Shown piece after piece: positions 46,907 to 57,300 of a stretch of DNA of 64,000 bases. The notes under the pieces were generated by a model. That model ran no database searches. It had not been told where the DNA came from and was given only the letters and a program-made list of their open reading frames with translations. Origin of the DNA: Pirellulaceae bacterium (GTDB lineage: Bacteria > Planctomycetota > Planctomycetia > Pirellulales > Pirellulaceae); contig JAGYIQ010000001.1 in assembly GCA_018402565.1 (NCBI GenBank), positions 806,001 to 870,000 on the forward strand, given 5' to 3'. A program made the translations under genes and the position numbers. The first letter of the stretch is position 1. Every line of letters begins with the position of its first letter.

Positions 46907-49900
46907 ATGTTCCCACAGAACTCCACACGCTCACCGAACGCTACGTACCGGAGTCGCTCGATTGGCTCGATCCAGGCACCGCCCCTCTCGCCATTCCAGC
47001 TGAGCGGTCGCGTTCGCTGGCTCTGGCTGGCGTTCGTATTGTATAGCCTGCCACTTCTCACGCCAACGGCGACCCACGCCACAGCGAGCCTGGTTTGGCC
47101 TGGTGAGTCGAGGGGTGCCGTGCGTGGATCAAGCCTGCCTGTGTTGGCAACGGTGCAAGATCCCCAGTTGCCAAATGTCGTACCCGCTGCGACACAAGAC
47201 ACACCACCCGCCGGCGCGGCAGTTGGCCCCGTCGTTCCCGCTGGGAGCACGCCCCCGCCCACCACTGCCACGCGGCTGACGCAGGACGACTTGAAGGCCC
47301 AAAGCGAGGCTGCTTTGGCGTCCAATTTGGATGAGGAGACGAAGAAGAAGGTCCAAGACTGGTACAAATCGGCTGCGGAGCGTTTGAGTCGCTTGGAGGC
47401 CTTGCCGCAATTGGCGGCGGACCTGCAACAGCGCCTGGCGACGGCGGACCAGCGGGCCGAACAATGGCGATCGGCTGGACAGTTGAGCGTTGAACCCGCC
47501 CGATTCGACCTGACCACTTCAACACTGGCCGACATGCAAAAGGAGGCCGCCGACACGGAGGCTCAGATTCGCCAGTGGAAAGAGCGAATCGCCGCTCTGG
47601 ATACCGAGCGAGTCGCCTTGGTCGATCGACGACGCGACATCACGACTCGGATTACCTCGCTGCCAGAACGGTTGACGGAGGCCAAAAATCAACTACAGGC
47701 ACCGGCCCCCGAGGGCGAACCACCAATCGTGACTCAGGCCCGTCGTACGGCTATGCAAGCGGAGGTCGCCTTGTGGGAAGCCGAGCTGCCGGTCCTGAAC
47801 TTAGAACGCGACTACATCGACGGCGAAATCTCGCGTGACATTCTGCGATTGGAACGCGACTCGTTGACGGCCAAAATCGACATGGAGACACGCTGGCTCC
47901 AACAGGTGACTGAGGCCGTCAATTTGAAACGCGAACAAGAAGCGCAGCGGGCCCTGGCAGAGGCTGAATTGCAGCGAGCCTCCGTACCACTGCCCTTGAA
48001 GACCTTGGCCGACGAGATCGCCGAATTGGCACTGGAGCAAAAGGCCTTGTCCGAGCGACTGTCGGCTCAGCAATCGCAGAAGGACAAAGTCTCGGAGCAG
48101 CTAAAAAAATTACGCGACCAATTCGATTCGTCCCAGCAAAAAGTTCGCTCCGTCGGCTTGACCTCCACCATCGGATTTTTACTCCGCAAGCAACGGGGCG
48201 ACATTCCAACCGCTACCGAGTTGAACAAACTGCGTTTGGTACCGGGACGCATCAGCGATGTCCAGTTGCAGTTGTTGCAAGTGGATGATCAACGCAATGA
48301 ACTCATCTTGTTTGACAACCTAGCCTTGCAGCTCTTGAACCTGACTGCGGAGCAACGCGAACGCTCCTCCAGTGAACGATTTTTGATCCAAGAAGCGACC
48401 GATCTCTTGAAGGCCAAACGCGAGTCGCTGGACAATCTGCATCGCAATCTCGATGCCTACTTCAACATGTTGGTCGAGACCGATACAGCCGTGGTCCAAC
48501 TGACCGAACTGTCCAGCAATTATCGCAACTACATCGACGAACGTATCCTCTGGATCCCCAGTAGCCGTCCGCTATTTCGCTATTTTGATATCAGGGCGAT
48601 CGACCGCTGGTTGTTTGAACCGGAGTTGTGGCAACAGTTCGGTGCGGCACTGATCGGCGACTTCATGAGCGAGTGGATTTGGTGGCTGTTGTTTGGGACA
48701 CTCTGGTTTACCACCAAAGTCCAGGGCTACCATTGGCGGCGAGAAATCGTCAGCCTGGCGCGGGAAACCAGCAGTGGGACCTGCTCCAGTTTCCGACCGA
48801 CGTTTCGAGCACTCTTCTATACGATCATGATCTCGCTACCCTGGCCGGCGCTGCTCTGGTTCCTGGGATGGCGAGTCGATGCGGTGGTCAATCTGACGGG
48901 GGATGCGCTGCGTTCCAGCATGGAGATCCAGGGCTTGGGCAAGGGCTTGGCGGCCGCCGGCCTGGGCCTACTGCCGCTGGAATGCCTACGGAATCTCTGC
49001 CGCGACTCGGGCTTGGGGATGGCCCACTTCGGCTGGAGCGCCATGACGCTGCGGTCGGTTGGCAGACTGCTGCGAGTAGTGATCTTCGTCGGCCTGCCGT
49101 TGGTGTTCCTGACCACCGCCCTCCACTGGGTCGACCCCGTCCTCGGTGACGACCTGTTGGAACGCCTCTGCTTTCTGGTCGCATGTGCGGTGTTTTTGTT
49201 GGCTGCCTATCGCACCTTTGAACCCACCCAAGGCTTGTTGCGAAATTATTACAGTCGCCATCAGGGCGGTTGGGCCGAGCGTTTGCGCTACCTGTGGTTT
49301 ACCTTGGGCTGCCTGACTCCCATCACTTTGGCGCTCCTGACAATGGTGGGTTATTATTACTCTGCCTACCAGTTATCGTTGCGGTTGTACGCAATGTTTT
49401 GGTTGGTGATCGGCCTGATGGTCGGCAGCGAATTGATCGCACGCTGGATCCTAGTGCAGCGGCGACGCGTCTTGATCGAACAGGCCAAACAACGCCGAGC
49501 ACAAGCGGCCGCCGCGGTGACCACCACCGAAGCGATCAGCCACCCCGTCGATGCGGATGTGGCCGTCGCAGCGGCCGTCGATTCCCAAAAAGACTGGCAA
49601 GAAAAGCTAGCCCAGCAAACCAAACAATCGCAAAACCTACTCACCAGCGTGGTGGTGATGATCGCGATCGTGGGCAGTTGGCTGATCTGGGCGGATGTCA
49701 TCCCAGCCCTGCGGGTGGTCTATCAACAGAACCTCTGGACCATCGTCGAGACCGTGTCGGTGGCCAATGGAACCAACGCCGGCGAGGGCCCGATCACCAA
49801 GGAGGTGGTCCGAGCGATCACGCCGACCGATCTGTTGCAGGCTCTGTTGGTGCTACTCATGACATTTGTCATCTTCCGGAATCTCCCCGGCTTGATCGAC

Positions 49901-50686
49901 ATTCTGATCCTGAACCAATTGCCTATCGATGCATCATCCCGCAATGCAATCGCCGCTGTGCTCAGCTACCTTGTGATCGTGATCGGGACCATTTGGTCCG
50001 CTCGCTGCGTCGGTGTCTATTGGACGCAGGTCCAGTGGCTGGTCACGGCCTTAACTTTCGGCTTGGCGTTCGGGCTCCAAGAGATCTTTGCCAACTTTGT
50101 CTCGGGCATGATCATCTTGTTCGAACGACCCGTTCGCGTCGGAGACGTCGTCACTGTCGATGGGGTCACGGGAGTGGTGACTCAAACTCGAGCACGAGCC
50201 ACGACGATTCGCGACTTCGACCTGAAAGAACTGTTGGTGCCGAACAAGGAGTTCATCACCGGCCGAGTCTTGAATTGGACCCTGAGTGACGAGGTGACTC
50301 GCTTGGTGCTACCGGTCGGAATTGCCTACGGCAGTGACGTGGTACTGGCCAGTCGCTTGTTGTTGGAAGCCACTCAGAACCACCCGCAGGTCATGGCCGA
50401 CCCCGCCCCATCAGTCACGTTTGAAGCCTTCGGCGACAGCGCCCTGAATTTGGTCGTCCGAGCCTACGTCGCCAAATTGGGTGACCGATTGCGTGTCACC
50501 CACGAGCTGTTGACCCAGTACACCGTCACCTTGGACGCCCACCGAATCGAGATCCCCTTTCCGCAACGCGACCTCCACATTCGCACTCTGCCCAGCAACT
50601 GGAACGATCCGCCTAGACGCCAAACACCCATGGGATCAGCCACTGAGTCAACACCACAGTTACCGCCAGAGCCGGGACGTTCATGA
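46907..50686 (+). CDS. MscK/MscS-type mechanosensitive channel
   Basis: A 1259-residue inner-membrane channel of the large MscK (KefA) class. A signal sequence (WLWLAFVLYSLPLLTPTATHA) is followed by about 400 residues of periplasmic coiled coil, rich in Gln/Glu/Arg. Several transmembrane helices lie from about 590 to 1130. The MscS core follows: pore helix AFGLQEIFANFVSGMIILFERPV, then VGDVVTVDGVTGVV, FDLKELLVPNKEFITGRVLNW, and a C-terminal beta/alpha domain ending in IPFPQRDLHIRT. The ATG at 46907 places the signal near the N-terminus. The last 74 bases overlap the convergent transporter gene. Confidence 0.93.
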   Translation: MFPQNSTRSPNATYRSRSIGSIQAPPLSPFQLSGRVRWLWLAFVLYSLPLLTPTATHATASLVWPGESRGAVRGSSLPVLATVQDPQLPNVVPAATQDTPPAGAAVGPVVPAGSTPPPTTATRLTQDDLKAQSEAALASNLDEETKKKVQDWYKSAAERLSRLEALPQLAADLQQRLATADQRAEQWRSAGQLSVEPARFDLTTSTLADMQKEAADTEAQIRQWKERIAALDTERVALVDRRRDITTRITSLPERLTEAKNQLQAPAPEGEPPIVTQARRTAMQAEVALWEAELPVLNLERDYIDGEISRDILRLERDSLTAKIDMETRWLQQVTEAVNLKREQEAQRALAEAELQRASVPLPLKTLADEIAELALEQKALSERLSAQQSQKDKVSEQLKKLRDQFDSSQQKVRSVGLTSTIGFLLRKQRGDIPTATELNKLRLVPGRISDVQLQLLQVDDQRNELILFDNLALQLLNLTAEQRERSSSERFLIQEATDLLKAKRESLDNLHRNLDAYFNMLVETDTAVVQLTELSSNYRNYIDERILWIPSSRPLFRYFDIRAIDRWLFEPELWQQFGAALIGDFMSEWIWWLLFGTLWFTTKVQGYHWRREIVSLARETSSGTCSSFRPTFRALFYTIMISLPWPALLWFLGWRVDAVVNLTGDALRSSMEIQGLGKGLAAAGLGLLPLECLRNLCRDSGLGMAHFGWSAMTLRSVGRLLRVVIFVGLPLVFLTTALHWVDPVLGDDLLERLCFLVACAVFLLAAYRTFEPTQGLLRNYYSRHQGGWAERLRYLWFTLGCLTPITLALLTMVGYYYSAYQLSLRLYAMFWLVIGLMVGSELIARWILVQRRRVLIEQAKQRRAQAAAAVTTTEAISHPVDADVAVAAAVDSQKDWQEKLAQQTKQSQNLLTSVVVMIAIVGSWLIWADVIPALRVVYQQNLWTIVETVSVANGTNAGEGPITKEVVRAITPTDLLQALLVLLMTFVIFRNLPGLIDILILNQLPIDASSRNAIAAVLSYLVIVIGTIWSARCVGVYWTQVQWLVTALTFGLAFGLQEIFANFVSGMIILFERPVRVGDVVTVDGVTGVVTQTRARATTIRDFDLKELLVPNKEFITGRVLNWTLSDEVTRLVLPVGIAYGSDVVLASRLLLEATQNHPQVMADPAPSVTFEAFGDSALNLVVRAYVAKLGDRLRVTHELLTQYTVTLDAHRIEIPFPQRDLHIRTLPSNWNDPPRRQTPMGSATESTPQLPPEPGRS

Positions 50687-52097
50687 CCAAGCCCGCCACA
50701 AACATCTCACCCACCGTGATCTTGCCGCTACCAAACACGATCGCGTTGGGCGGTGTCGCCATCGGCAACATAAACGCACAACTGCTGACCAAAGTCGCCG
50801 GAATCGTCAGGTACAACGGATGAACTTGCAAGGCCGTCGCGATGCCAATCAGGACCGGCAACAAGACGCCTACCAAGGCCACGTTACTCATCACTTCAGT
50901 CAACAATAACGCCAGACCCACCAGGAACAACAGCACCAGCCAATAGGGCCAAGTCACGGGCATGGCCCCCGCCAACGCATCAATCACCCCCGAGCGACTC
51001 AGGGCCTCCGCCAGACACAATCCTCCGCCAAACAACAACAAGATGCCCCACGGCAAACGAGTCGTCACATCCCATGTCAACAACGTCTGGCGGTAGTTGC
51101 GATCGGCCGGAAGCACAAACAGCAGCACCACCGCCAACAACGCGATCAAGGTATCGGTCAACCCGAGGCTGGGCCAAATCCACAAGAGTGTGTCCTTGCC
51201 GATCCACAGCCCCGCCGTCAAGGCGAATACCCCCAGCATCATGCCGTCGCCAAACTTCATGCCACCCAAGCTCGCTCGCTGCTCGTCAATCATTTTCTGC
51301 GCATGCAACATCGGCCGAGCGGTCAATGGAAACAACAAGAAGACCAACACCACGTAAGTGATGGCAAACAGGATCACCGCCACCGGCGTGCCAATTAACA
51401 TCCATCGCCCAAACGAGATGGGGAAGTTCAATCGCTCTTGCATCATGCCAGCAAAGACAATGTTGGGCGGCGTCCCGATCAATGTGGCCATCCCCCCAAT
51501 ATTCGCCGCAAAGGCGATGCCCAGAAGCAAGGCCACCGCAAAACGATGCCCCTCACGCCGATCCAACCGCTCTTGCAGCAAGTCCAGCACCGACAGGGCC
51601 ATCGGCAACATCATCACAGCCGTGGCGGTATTGCTGATCCACATACTCAACACCGCGGTCGACAGCATGAACCCCAACACCAAACGCCGCGGTGACAGCC
51701 CCGTCCAACGGATGATCAACAATGCAATCCGCAAATGCAAACGGTACCGTTCCAGCCCCAAGGCCAGAATAAAGCCGCCAAAGAATAAGTAAACGATCGA
51801 ATTCCCGTAATGCACGGCCGTTTCGTTCGGCGTCATCACGCGGAGTGGCGGAAAGAGCAGCATCGGCAAAAGTGCGGTGACCGCCAACGGCACGGCTTCC
51901 GAGATCCACCAGATCAGCATCCAAGCCGCCACCGCCAACACCTGGCTGGCCATCATGCCTTCTTCAGCCGTCGCAAAAAAACGAGCCAGCGGTTGAAAAT
52001 AATACAAAACAATAAATACAACCGGACCGAGCCACTGGCCGAACAGTTTCCATCCCGTCATGTCTGTGTCACCATCGCCGCTGAGAGACGCGTCCAT
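50613..52097 (-). CDS. DASS/SLC13-family sodium:anion symporter
   Basis: A 494-residue membrane protein with about 11-12 transmembrane segments. The family signature blocks are present: the Ser-Asn-Thr motif in MWISNTATAVMMLP, the matching IGGMATLIGTPPNIVFAG loop, and the second repeat TEVMSNVALVGVLLPVL with CAFMLPMATPPNAIVFGSG. Members import di- and tricarboxylates or sulfate with sodium; which one is not clear. Its 3' end lies inside the MscK-like gene on the other strand. Confidence 0.92.
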   Translation of the reverse strand: MDASLSGDGDTDMTGWKLFGQWLGPVVFIVLYYFQPLARFFATAEEGMMASQVLAVAAWMLIWWISEAVPLAVTALLPMLLFPPLRVMTPNETAVHYGNSIVYLFFGGFILALGLERYRLHLRIALLIIRWTGLSPRRLVLGFMLSTAVLSMWISNTATAVMMLPMALSVLDLLQERLDRREGHRFAVALLLGIAFAANIGGMATLIGTPPNIVFAGMMQERLNFPISFGRWMLIGTPVAVILFAITYVVLVFLLFPLTARPMLHAQKMIDEQRASLGGMKFGDGMMLGVFALTAGLWIGKDTLLWIWPSLGLTDTLIALLAVVLLFVLPADRNYRQTLLTWDVTTRLPWGILLLFGGGLCLAEALSRSGVIDALAGAMPVTWPYWLVLLFLVGLALLLTEVMSNVALVGVLLPVLIGIATALQVHPLYLTIPATLVSSCAFMLPMATPPNAIVFGSGKITVGEMFVAGLVMNVPALAVTVVLTQWLIPWVFGV

Positions 52098-52157
52098 CGA
52101 AACCGACCTGGCTCCGTTCCAAGTCTCAGTTTAACCGATCGCCAACCAAAAAACGAA

Positions 52158-52286
52158 GTAACCGTTCACGGGTGGGAGGTAATCCTCGGGGCAAACCGGT
52201 AGCGTTCTCCAGCTGCTTGTACTCGCAAACGATCGTACGGTTAGCCCGACTTGCTGCATGACACCCTACGAGGCATGAACGGTTAC
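52158..52286 (+). mobile_element. IS66-like MITE, copy 5 (129 bp, internal deletion)
   Basis: Both terminal repeats GTAACCGTTCACG are intact, and the flanks AAAACGAA (52150-52157) and AAAACGAA (52287-52294) form a perfect 8-bp target duplication. A 34-base segment is missing between two CTCGGGGC direct repeats that are separate in full-length copies. The duplicated 8-mer is part of the U-tract and stem foot of the neighbouring terminator. Confidence 0.9.
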
Positions 52287-52324
52287 AAAACGAAAGGCCG
52301 AGCCCCGACGGGCCCGACCTTTCG
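52287..52324 (-). terminator. Rho-independent terminator of the DUF1573 gene
   Basis: On the minus strand the stem CGAAAGGTCGGGCCC pairs with GGGCTCGGCCTTTCG around a GTCG loop, followed by TTTTG. It lies about 30 bases after the stop codon. The T-run is the copy of the target site duplicated by the adjacent MITE. Confidence 0.85.
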
Positions 52325-52357
52325 TTATCAGGGGATTCACGAATCAGCCGGAACGCG

Positions 52358-53404
52358 TTAGCGGCCGGTCTGCACCTCGATCACCAACCGCACATTGGCC
52401 GTGGGTTGCTGCGGGTGGTTGGTCGTCAGTTTCAAAATATGCTCGGTGCGACCCTCGTTCAAACCCTCGGCCTTGATCTCCAATTGGTGCACCTTCCGCT
52501 TCTCACCGTCCAACTTGATCGATACCGGGCAGCTCTCACATTGGTAGTCGATGATCTGGAAGTCACTGCCCGAGGCCATCAGCAGTTTTTCAATGGCGGT
52601 CGAACCCTCCGAGACCGTCAATTCAATCACGTCTTTGAATCGAATCGGCTGGACAATGTTGGCCGATAACGACACGGGAAACGACGTCAAATTCTTGTCA
52701 TTGGTGTAGACGGTGATCACGTCCTGGATCTGACCCAAGGCATGGCCCTGAGGAATCGTCGCCTCCAATTCATACTCAACCCGGCCGTTCTGGCGAACCA
52801 ACTCGTTGATCTTGAACTCCATGCCAGGCTGCTCGCACTTCACGTCCGTGACTTTCCAATCGCTCCGTCCCGCATACAGAATCTTGACTTTGGCTGTCGC
52901 GCCGTCCGCTGCCAACACGCCCGGCATTTCCACCGATTCCGGGTGCAAGACGACGTCCTGACGAATAAAGCCATCCACCTTCAGCAAGGCGGTGCCGTAG
53001 CTGTTCCCCTTCTTCAGCGAGACATTGAGCGTCGCCCCGCGTTGTCCCGAAAACAACTTGGTCTGGTACTTGGCGATGACCTGGCCCTCTTCCCCGGGTT
53101 GGATCAACTTTTGCGGCACCTCCGGCTTGGTGCAAGTGCACGAGGCCGTCACGCTCATGATCTCGATCGGTTGATCCGACTCGTTCTTAAAGCTGAACAC
53201 GTGCTCGGCCTTGGCCGCCCGAGCCACCGTGCCGAAACTGTGGCTGGTCTCGGCAAACAGCGACTGAGCCCAACTCTGCGTCGCCGCCGCCGGCTTGTAG
53301 CTGTAATTCCGCACCGCACCGCGTTGGCCACAAGCCTCACCCGGGACCAACAACCATTGGCAGCCAACCGCCAATACCACTCCGAGCTTCAATGTCAATT
53401 TCAC
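52358..53404 (-). CDS. exported DUF1573 protein
   Basis: A 348-residue protein with a signal peptide (KLTLKLGVVLAVGCQWLLVPGEACG). The DUF1573 domain spans about 50-150: FGTVARAAKAEHVFSFKN, IMSVTASCTCTKPEV and GEEGQVIAKYQT. Further Ig-like beta domains follow. Such proteins are common in planctomycete and Bacteroidetes exported sets; the role is unknown. The start is GTG at 53404, preceded by AGGGG, and puts the signal at the N-terminus; the frame to 53482 would bury it. A terminator follows. Confidence 0.85.
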   Translation of the reverse strand: MKLTLKLGVVLAVGCQWLLVPGEACGQRGAVRNYSYKPAAATQSWAQSLFAETSHSFGTVARAAKAEHVFSFKNESDQPIEIMSVTASCTCTKPEVPQKLIQPGEEGQVIAKYQTKLFSGQRGATLNVSLKKGNSYGTALLKVDGFIRQDVVLHPESVEMPGVLAADGATAKVKILYAGRSDWKVTDVKCEQPGMEFKINELVRQNGRVEYELEATIPQGHALGQIQDVITVYTNDKNLTSFPVSLSANIVQPIRFKDVIELTVSEGSTAIEKLLMASGSDFQIIDYQCESCPVSIKLDGEKRKVHQLEIKAEGLNEGRTEHILKLTTNHPQQPTANVRLVIEVQTGR

Positions 53405-54009
53405 GATCGATCCCCTGCGTTTGGTTGAAACATGTTGTTTGAGTTGCACTCCACAAGTACCGGACACTTGGTCCGTCGACACTTGCGTTGCCGCTCCGGT
53501 TTGTCACGATTGGGACTTCCCAGCCACACGCCCAACTCGCGCCGCCGACAATGACCCAGGCCAAATTCTCGAGCGACTCGCAAGCAGGACGGCGTATTCT
53601 GCGCGTCGCCCAACGCCCGTCTCACAAAATTCTCGCACGGGCTCACATATTTTCCAGCCCAAGCCGCTCCAATCGGCTTCATCCACCTAGTTTGCCAAAC
53701 GTCGCTAGCTGCAATTTAACACAGCTCCCCCTCAGCCCGAAAGGCCAATTTGAGACTTTTTTTCCATTGACAGCATCCAGGTCCAACCCGCTACTCCCAC
53801 CGCCGTAACGTCGGCCATACAAGTTGAAACTCAGCCCAAGCATCGGAGATCGACCCAATCACTGGAAATGAGCCCGGTAGAGCCCGGAAGAGCCTGAAGT
53901 CGAGCCGGAAGAGCCTGAAGTCGAGCCGGCAGAGCCTGAAGTGCCAGAAGTCGAGCCGGCAGCGCCTGAAGTCTGCCCGGAAGAAACAATTGACCGAAGA
54001 AGAAAATAA
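53405..54009. repeat. intergenic region with 20-bp minisatellite
   Basis: About 600 bases without a gene. From about 53868 to 53990 there are six degenerate copies of an AGAGCCTGAAGTCGAGCCGG-like unit. The rest shows nothing that I can name; the DUF1573 promoter should lie near 53420-53600. Confidence 0.65.
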
Positions 54010-54082
54010 GCCAGCGATGGGAGTCGAACCCATAACCCCCGCATTACGAATGCGGTGCTCTGCCAATTGAAGCTACGCTGGC
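54010..54082 (-). tRNA. tRNA-Thr (anticodon CGT)
   Basis: 73 nt. Acceptor stem GCCAGCG/CGCTGGC, anticodon stem CCGCA/TGCGG with loop TTCGTAA and anticodon CGT, T arm GGGTTCGACTCCC. The D arm reads GCTTCAATTGGCAGAGC, slightly longer than usual. No CCA encoded. Confidence 0.93.
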
Positions 54083-54254
54083 AAATGTCGCAACACCAAG
54101 CCACCGGGCGAAAACAACGCCAGTGACTCGCTGCGCCGCGGCGAACAAAATTGAGCTCCCGCTCCCGTAGAATGTAGCAAATCCCGCTGCCGTCGTCCAG
54201 AGACACCGCCGAGAGTTTTTACCCACAGGCCCTGAAGCCGACCCAAGCGGCCAA

Positions 54255-54294
54255 CCCCAGCCAGTCGACCCCAGCCAGTCGACCCCAGCCAGTC
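54255..54294. repeat. 14-bp tandem repeat before the PVC cytochrome stop
   Basis: Three copies of CCCCAGCCAGTCGA immediately beyond the 3' end of the gene at 54303. No other feature in this 220-base gap. Confidence 0.75.
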
Positions 54295-54302
54295 AGCGGG
54301 CA

Positions 54303-57300
54303 TCATTGCTCCAACAAGTACACCATCAACCCCAACAAGGTCGTGTCGCTGTAGCTGTGAGCAATGTCGTTCGGCATCAAGGACTGGGGCGTCATCCGCC
54401 GCTCCTCGATCTGGGACACCGGGACCGTCCGAGCCTTCCCCTGCGGATCGGTCAATTGGACGGCCGCTTCGTCCTCGGCCTGCACCAGCCCGACCAAGAT
54501 CTGCCCGTTGTCCAACAACAGCACCTGCGAACGAAACGCATGGTCCACGTTCTGGTTGGGCAGCAAAACGTCCTCCAACACCCGCTCCAGACCCCGCCGA
54601 TGGATGCCGTCCAATTGGGGCCCGACCACAGCTCCCTGACCCGCCAACTGATGACAGGCGGCGCAATCCCGTTGGAACACTTGCTGCCCCAATCGCTTCC
54701 ACTCCACCAACTCGCCGCCGCTCAGTTGCTCTTGTGCCAATTCCGTATCACGCGGCAACGCCGCCGCCGCCAAGGCTTGACCATTTCTCAGCTGCTCCAA
54801 CCAGGGCTGGAAGCGGGTACTGGCTGCCGCTGCTCGCTCCCGCCAGGCCTCGTCGGTCGGCGGAACGTCGGCCAGCAACCGCTCGACTCGCGTCCACCAG
54901 CGACCGTTCTCAGCCACTTTCACTTGCTGCTGAATCCCGGGGTCGTTGAAGCAGTCGACCGCCAAATGCCCGCTCTCGGCCCATCCCAACACCCGTTCGA
55001 ACACGGCCGCTTCATTGGTCGCCGCCCGCACCAACAGGCGTTGCTGGCGAGCGTTGAGTTGCGGCAGCCAATCGCGGAGGTACGAGTACGAATTGCCATG
55101 TCGCAAATTGGGATCGTCGGGCGGGTCCAGCAAGTCGAGCTGCCCGGAAAGTGCGATGACGCTGGCCAAGACTTGCTTGATTTCCGGGTGCAAGTCCTCC
55201 CGCATCAAGTCCTCCGCGAACGCTCGACCAAACCCCTGTCCCCGCAGGTCGGCCAAGGTCCGAGCGACCAACAACCGATCGTCCGGGCTCAGTCCACCCG
55301 GTCCCAACAACAACGCCTGCAGGCTGGAATCCGCGTCCTGCAAACGGAACCGAGCCACGACACGACAGAGCGATTGCACGTACTCCGACAACTGCCCGGG
55401 AGACCATTGCGGGACCGCCAACGCCGACACGCTGAACTCGCCAACCGCCAACCAGGCGTACGCCCCGGCCGTGTCCCCGTCCTGGATCTCGACGGTCGCC
55501 AGTTGCCCTTCCCACGCCTCCAAGTCCCATTCGATCCACTGGGCCAGATCGTTCCGCGGCGGAAAGGCCGTTTGGATCACCTCGCCGCTCTCCAAACGCA
55601 GCTGAACCTGGTTCAATTCATGCGCCCCTTGATCCGGGAAACCCCGATGCCCCGCCAGAGCGAAGCGCAACTTAGCGGGCAAGCGAAACTCCTGACTCCG
55701 CAGGATGCCCGTCCGCGTCTCGCCGGCCGGCAACGAAGAGAGCATGGCGACGTTGCGATTTTGACCAGCCGCCGAACCCGGCCCAACCGAGTCGCCGGCC
55801 ACGGGCCGCCACTGCACCTGCCAGGCCTGCTCGTTGGCGGCGGGAGCCTGCCGCCCATCCAGGCGGACGGCCTGCCAGGGCACGGGCTTTTCAGCCAGCT
55901 CGCGCAGCGCTTGTTGCACCAGCCCATTGGCCCACTGCCAGACCGGCGGCGGCGTCGCTTGACCACTGCGACTCAAGCCCTCACCGACCGCCATCAGCAA
56001 TTCCCACTGAGCCGGCAGGTTCTCCGGGTGCTGGGATTGAATCAGCCCGACCAACTCCCCGGCACGGTCCGTCGGCAGGTGCTTGGCAATGTGCTGGATC
56101 ATCAGCCCCGCCGATTCGTCCCGCCGTCCCGGTTCCGCCAAATAATCGATCAGAAAATCGGCCGCCTCGCGACTGGGCACGGCCAACATGACGGCGGCCA
56201 AGGTCCGCTGCCGCTCCGAGCTCAGCTCCGACTGTTTGATCCACCGCCAACAAGCGGCTCGCCGCTCGGCCAGCTCGTCCACACCACCGGTCGACGGAGC
56301 GGCGGGAACTCCGCGACCACTTTCGCTGCTCGCGGCCGCTGGTCCAAGCAGCGTCTCCTTCAAGGCAACCCGAGCGGCATGGATCACCACCGGGTCACGA
56401 CCGCTGTCGGCCGCCGCCAACTCGAGCAAACTCGGCAAGTTCTGCTCCGAGCCCCACCGACCGGCCGCGTCGATCGCCGCCTGCAAGACACGCGGCTCCG
56501 AGTCGGACAGCCCCGCCGCCAAGCGTTGCTGGAAGTCGGCTGCGGACAATGACAACCGCGGGCCACGTCCCGCCGGTTCGGGCCCAGAAGTCCCGCCGGG
56601 CCAAGCCTCGCTCAGGGCCCGCTGCACATGGGCGCGCACCAGCGGCGGAGCTGCCACCATGGAGGACGATTCGACCGCGGCCGACCAAGCCACAGGATCC
56701 ACCCGGAGCAAACACCACAAACTCGCCACCTGAGCCGCCACCGAATCGTTCTCAACGGCTGCCGCTCCCAGCCTCTGCTGACAGAACTCGACCACCGCGG
56801 CTCGATCGATCGTCCCAGCCTCCACGCGAGCCACAACTTCGTTGACGGCGGCCAGCCGCGTCCGCACCACCGGATGTTCAAACATCGCGACCAACTGCTC
56901 CAGCGGACTGCTGGCGGTCACGCTTGGGGCAGCCGCTGCCAACGCCGTCGACTCGACTGTCGCGTCCCGCAAACGCCAGACCCGACCGCGATCGCGATCG
57001 CGACCCGGGTGCTGCAAGGGTACCTCGTAATGGCCGATGATCCGGTTGTAGAAGTCCCCGACATACAAGCCGCCGTCAGGCCCTTGAATCAAACTCACCG
57101 GACGAAACCAGGGATCGGACGTGGCCAACAGATCGGGCTGCTCAATGGCCTGGGCGTAGGCCCCTTGCCACTCCAGGCGATTGCGATTGATCCGACTGGT
57201 CATCACGTTCCCGGAGACCAACTGACCGGCGTAAGCGGCGGGAAAGTTCAGGGCCGCCAAGACTTCGACACCGGCGATGGCCGTCGAACCGTGGAAGTGT

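Noticed and set aside
54306-56552. 748-codon frame on the plus strand opposite the PVC cytochrome gene
   Set aside because: Product is Arg/Gln/His-rich without domains, and the minus strand encodes a clear exported cytochrome; a high-GC antisense shadow.
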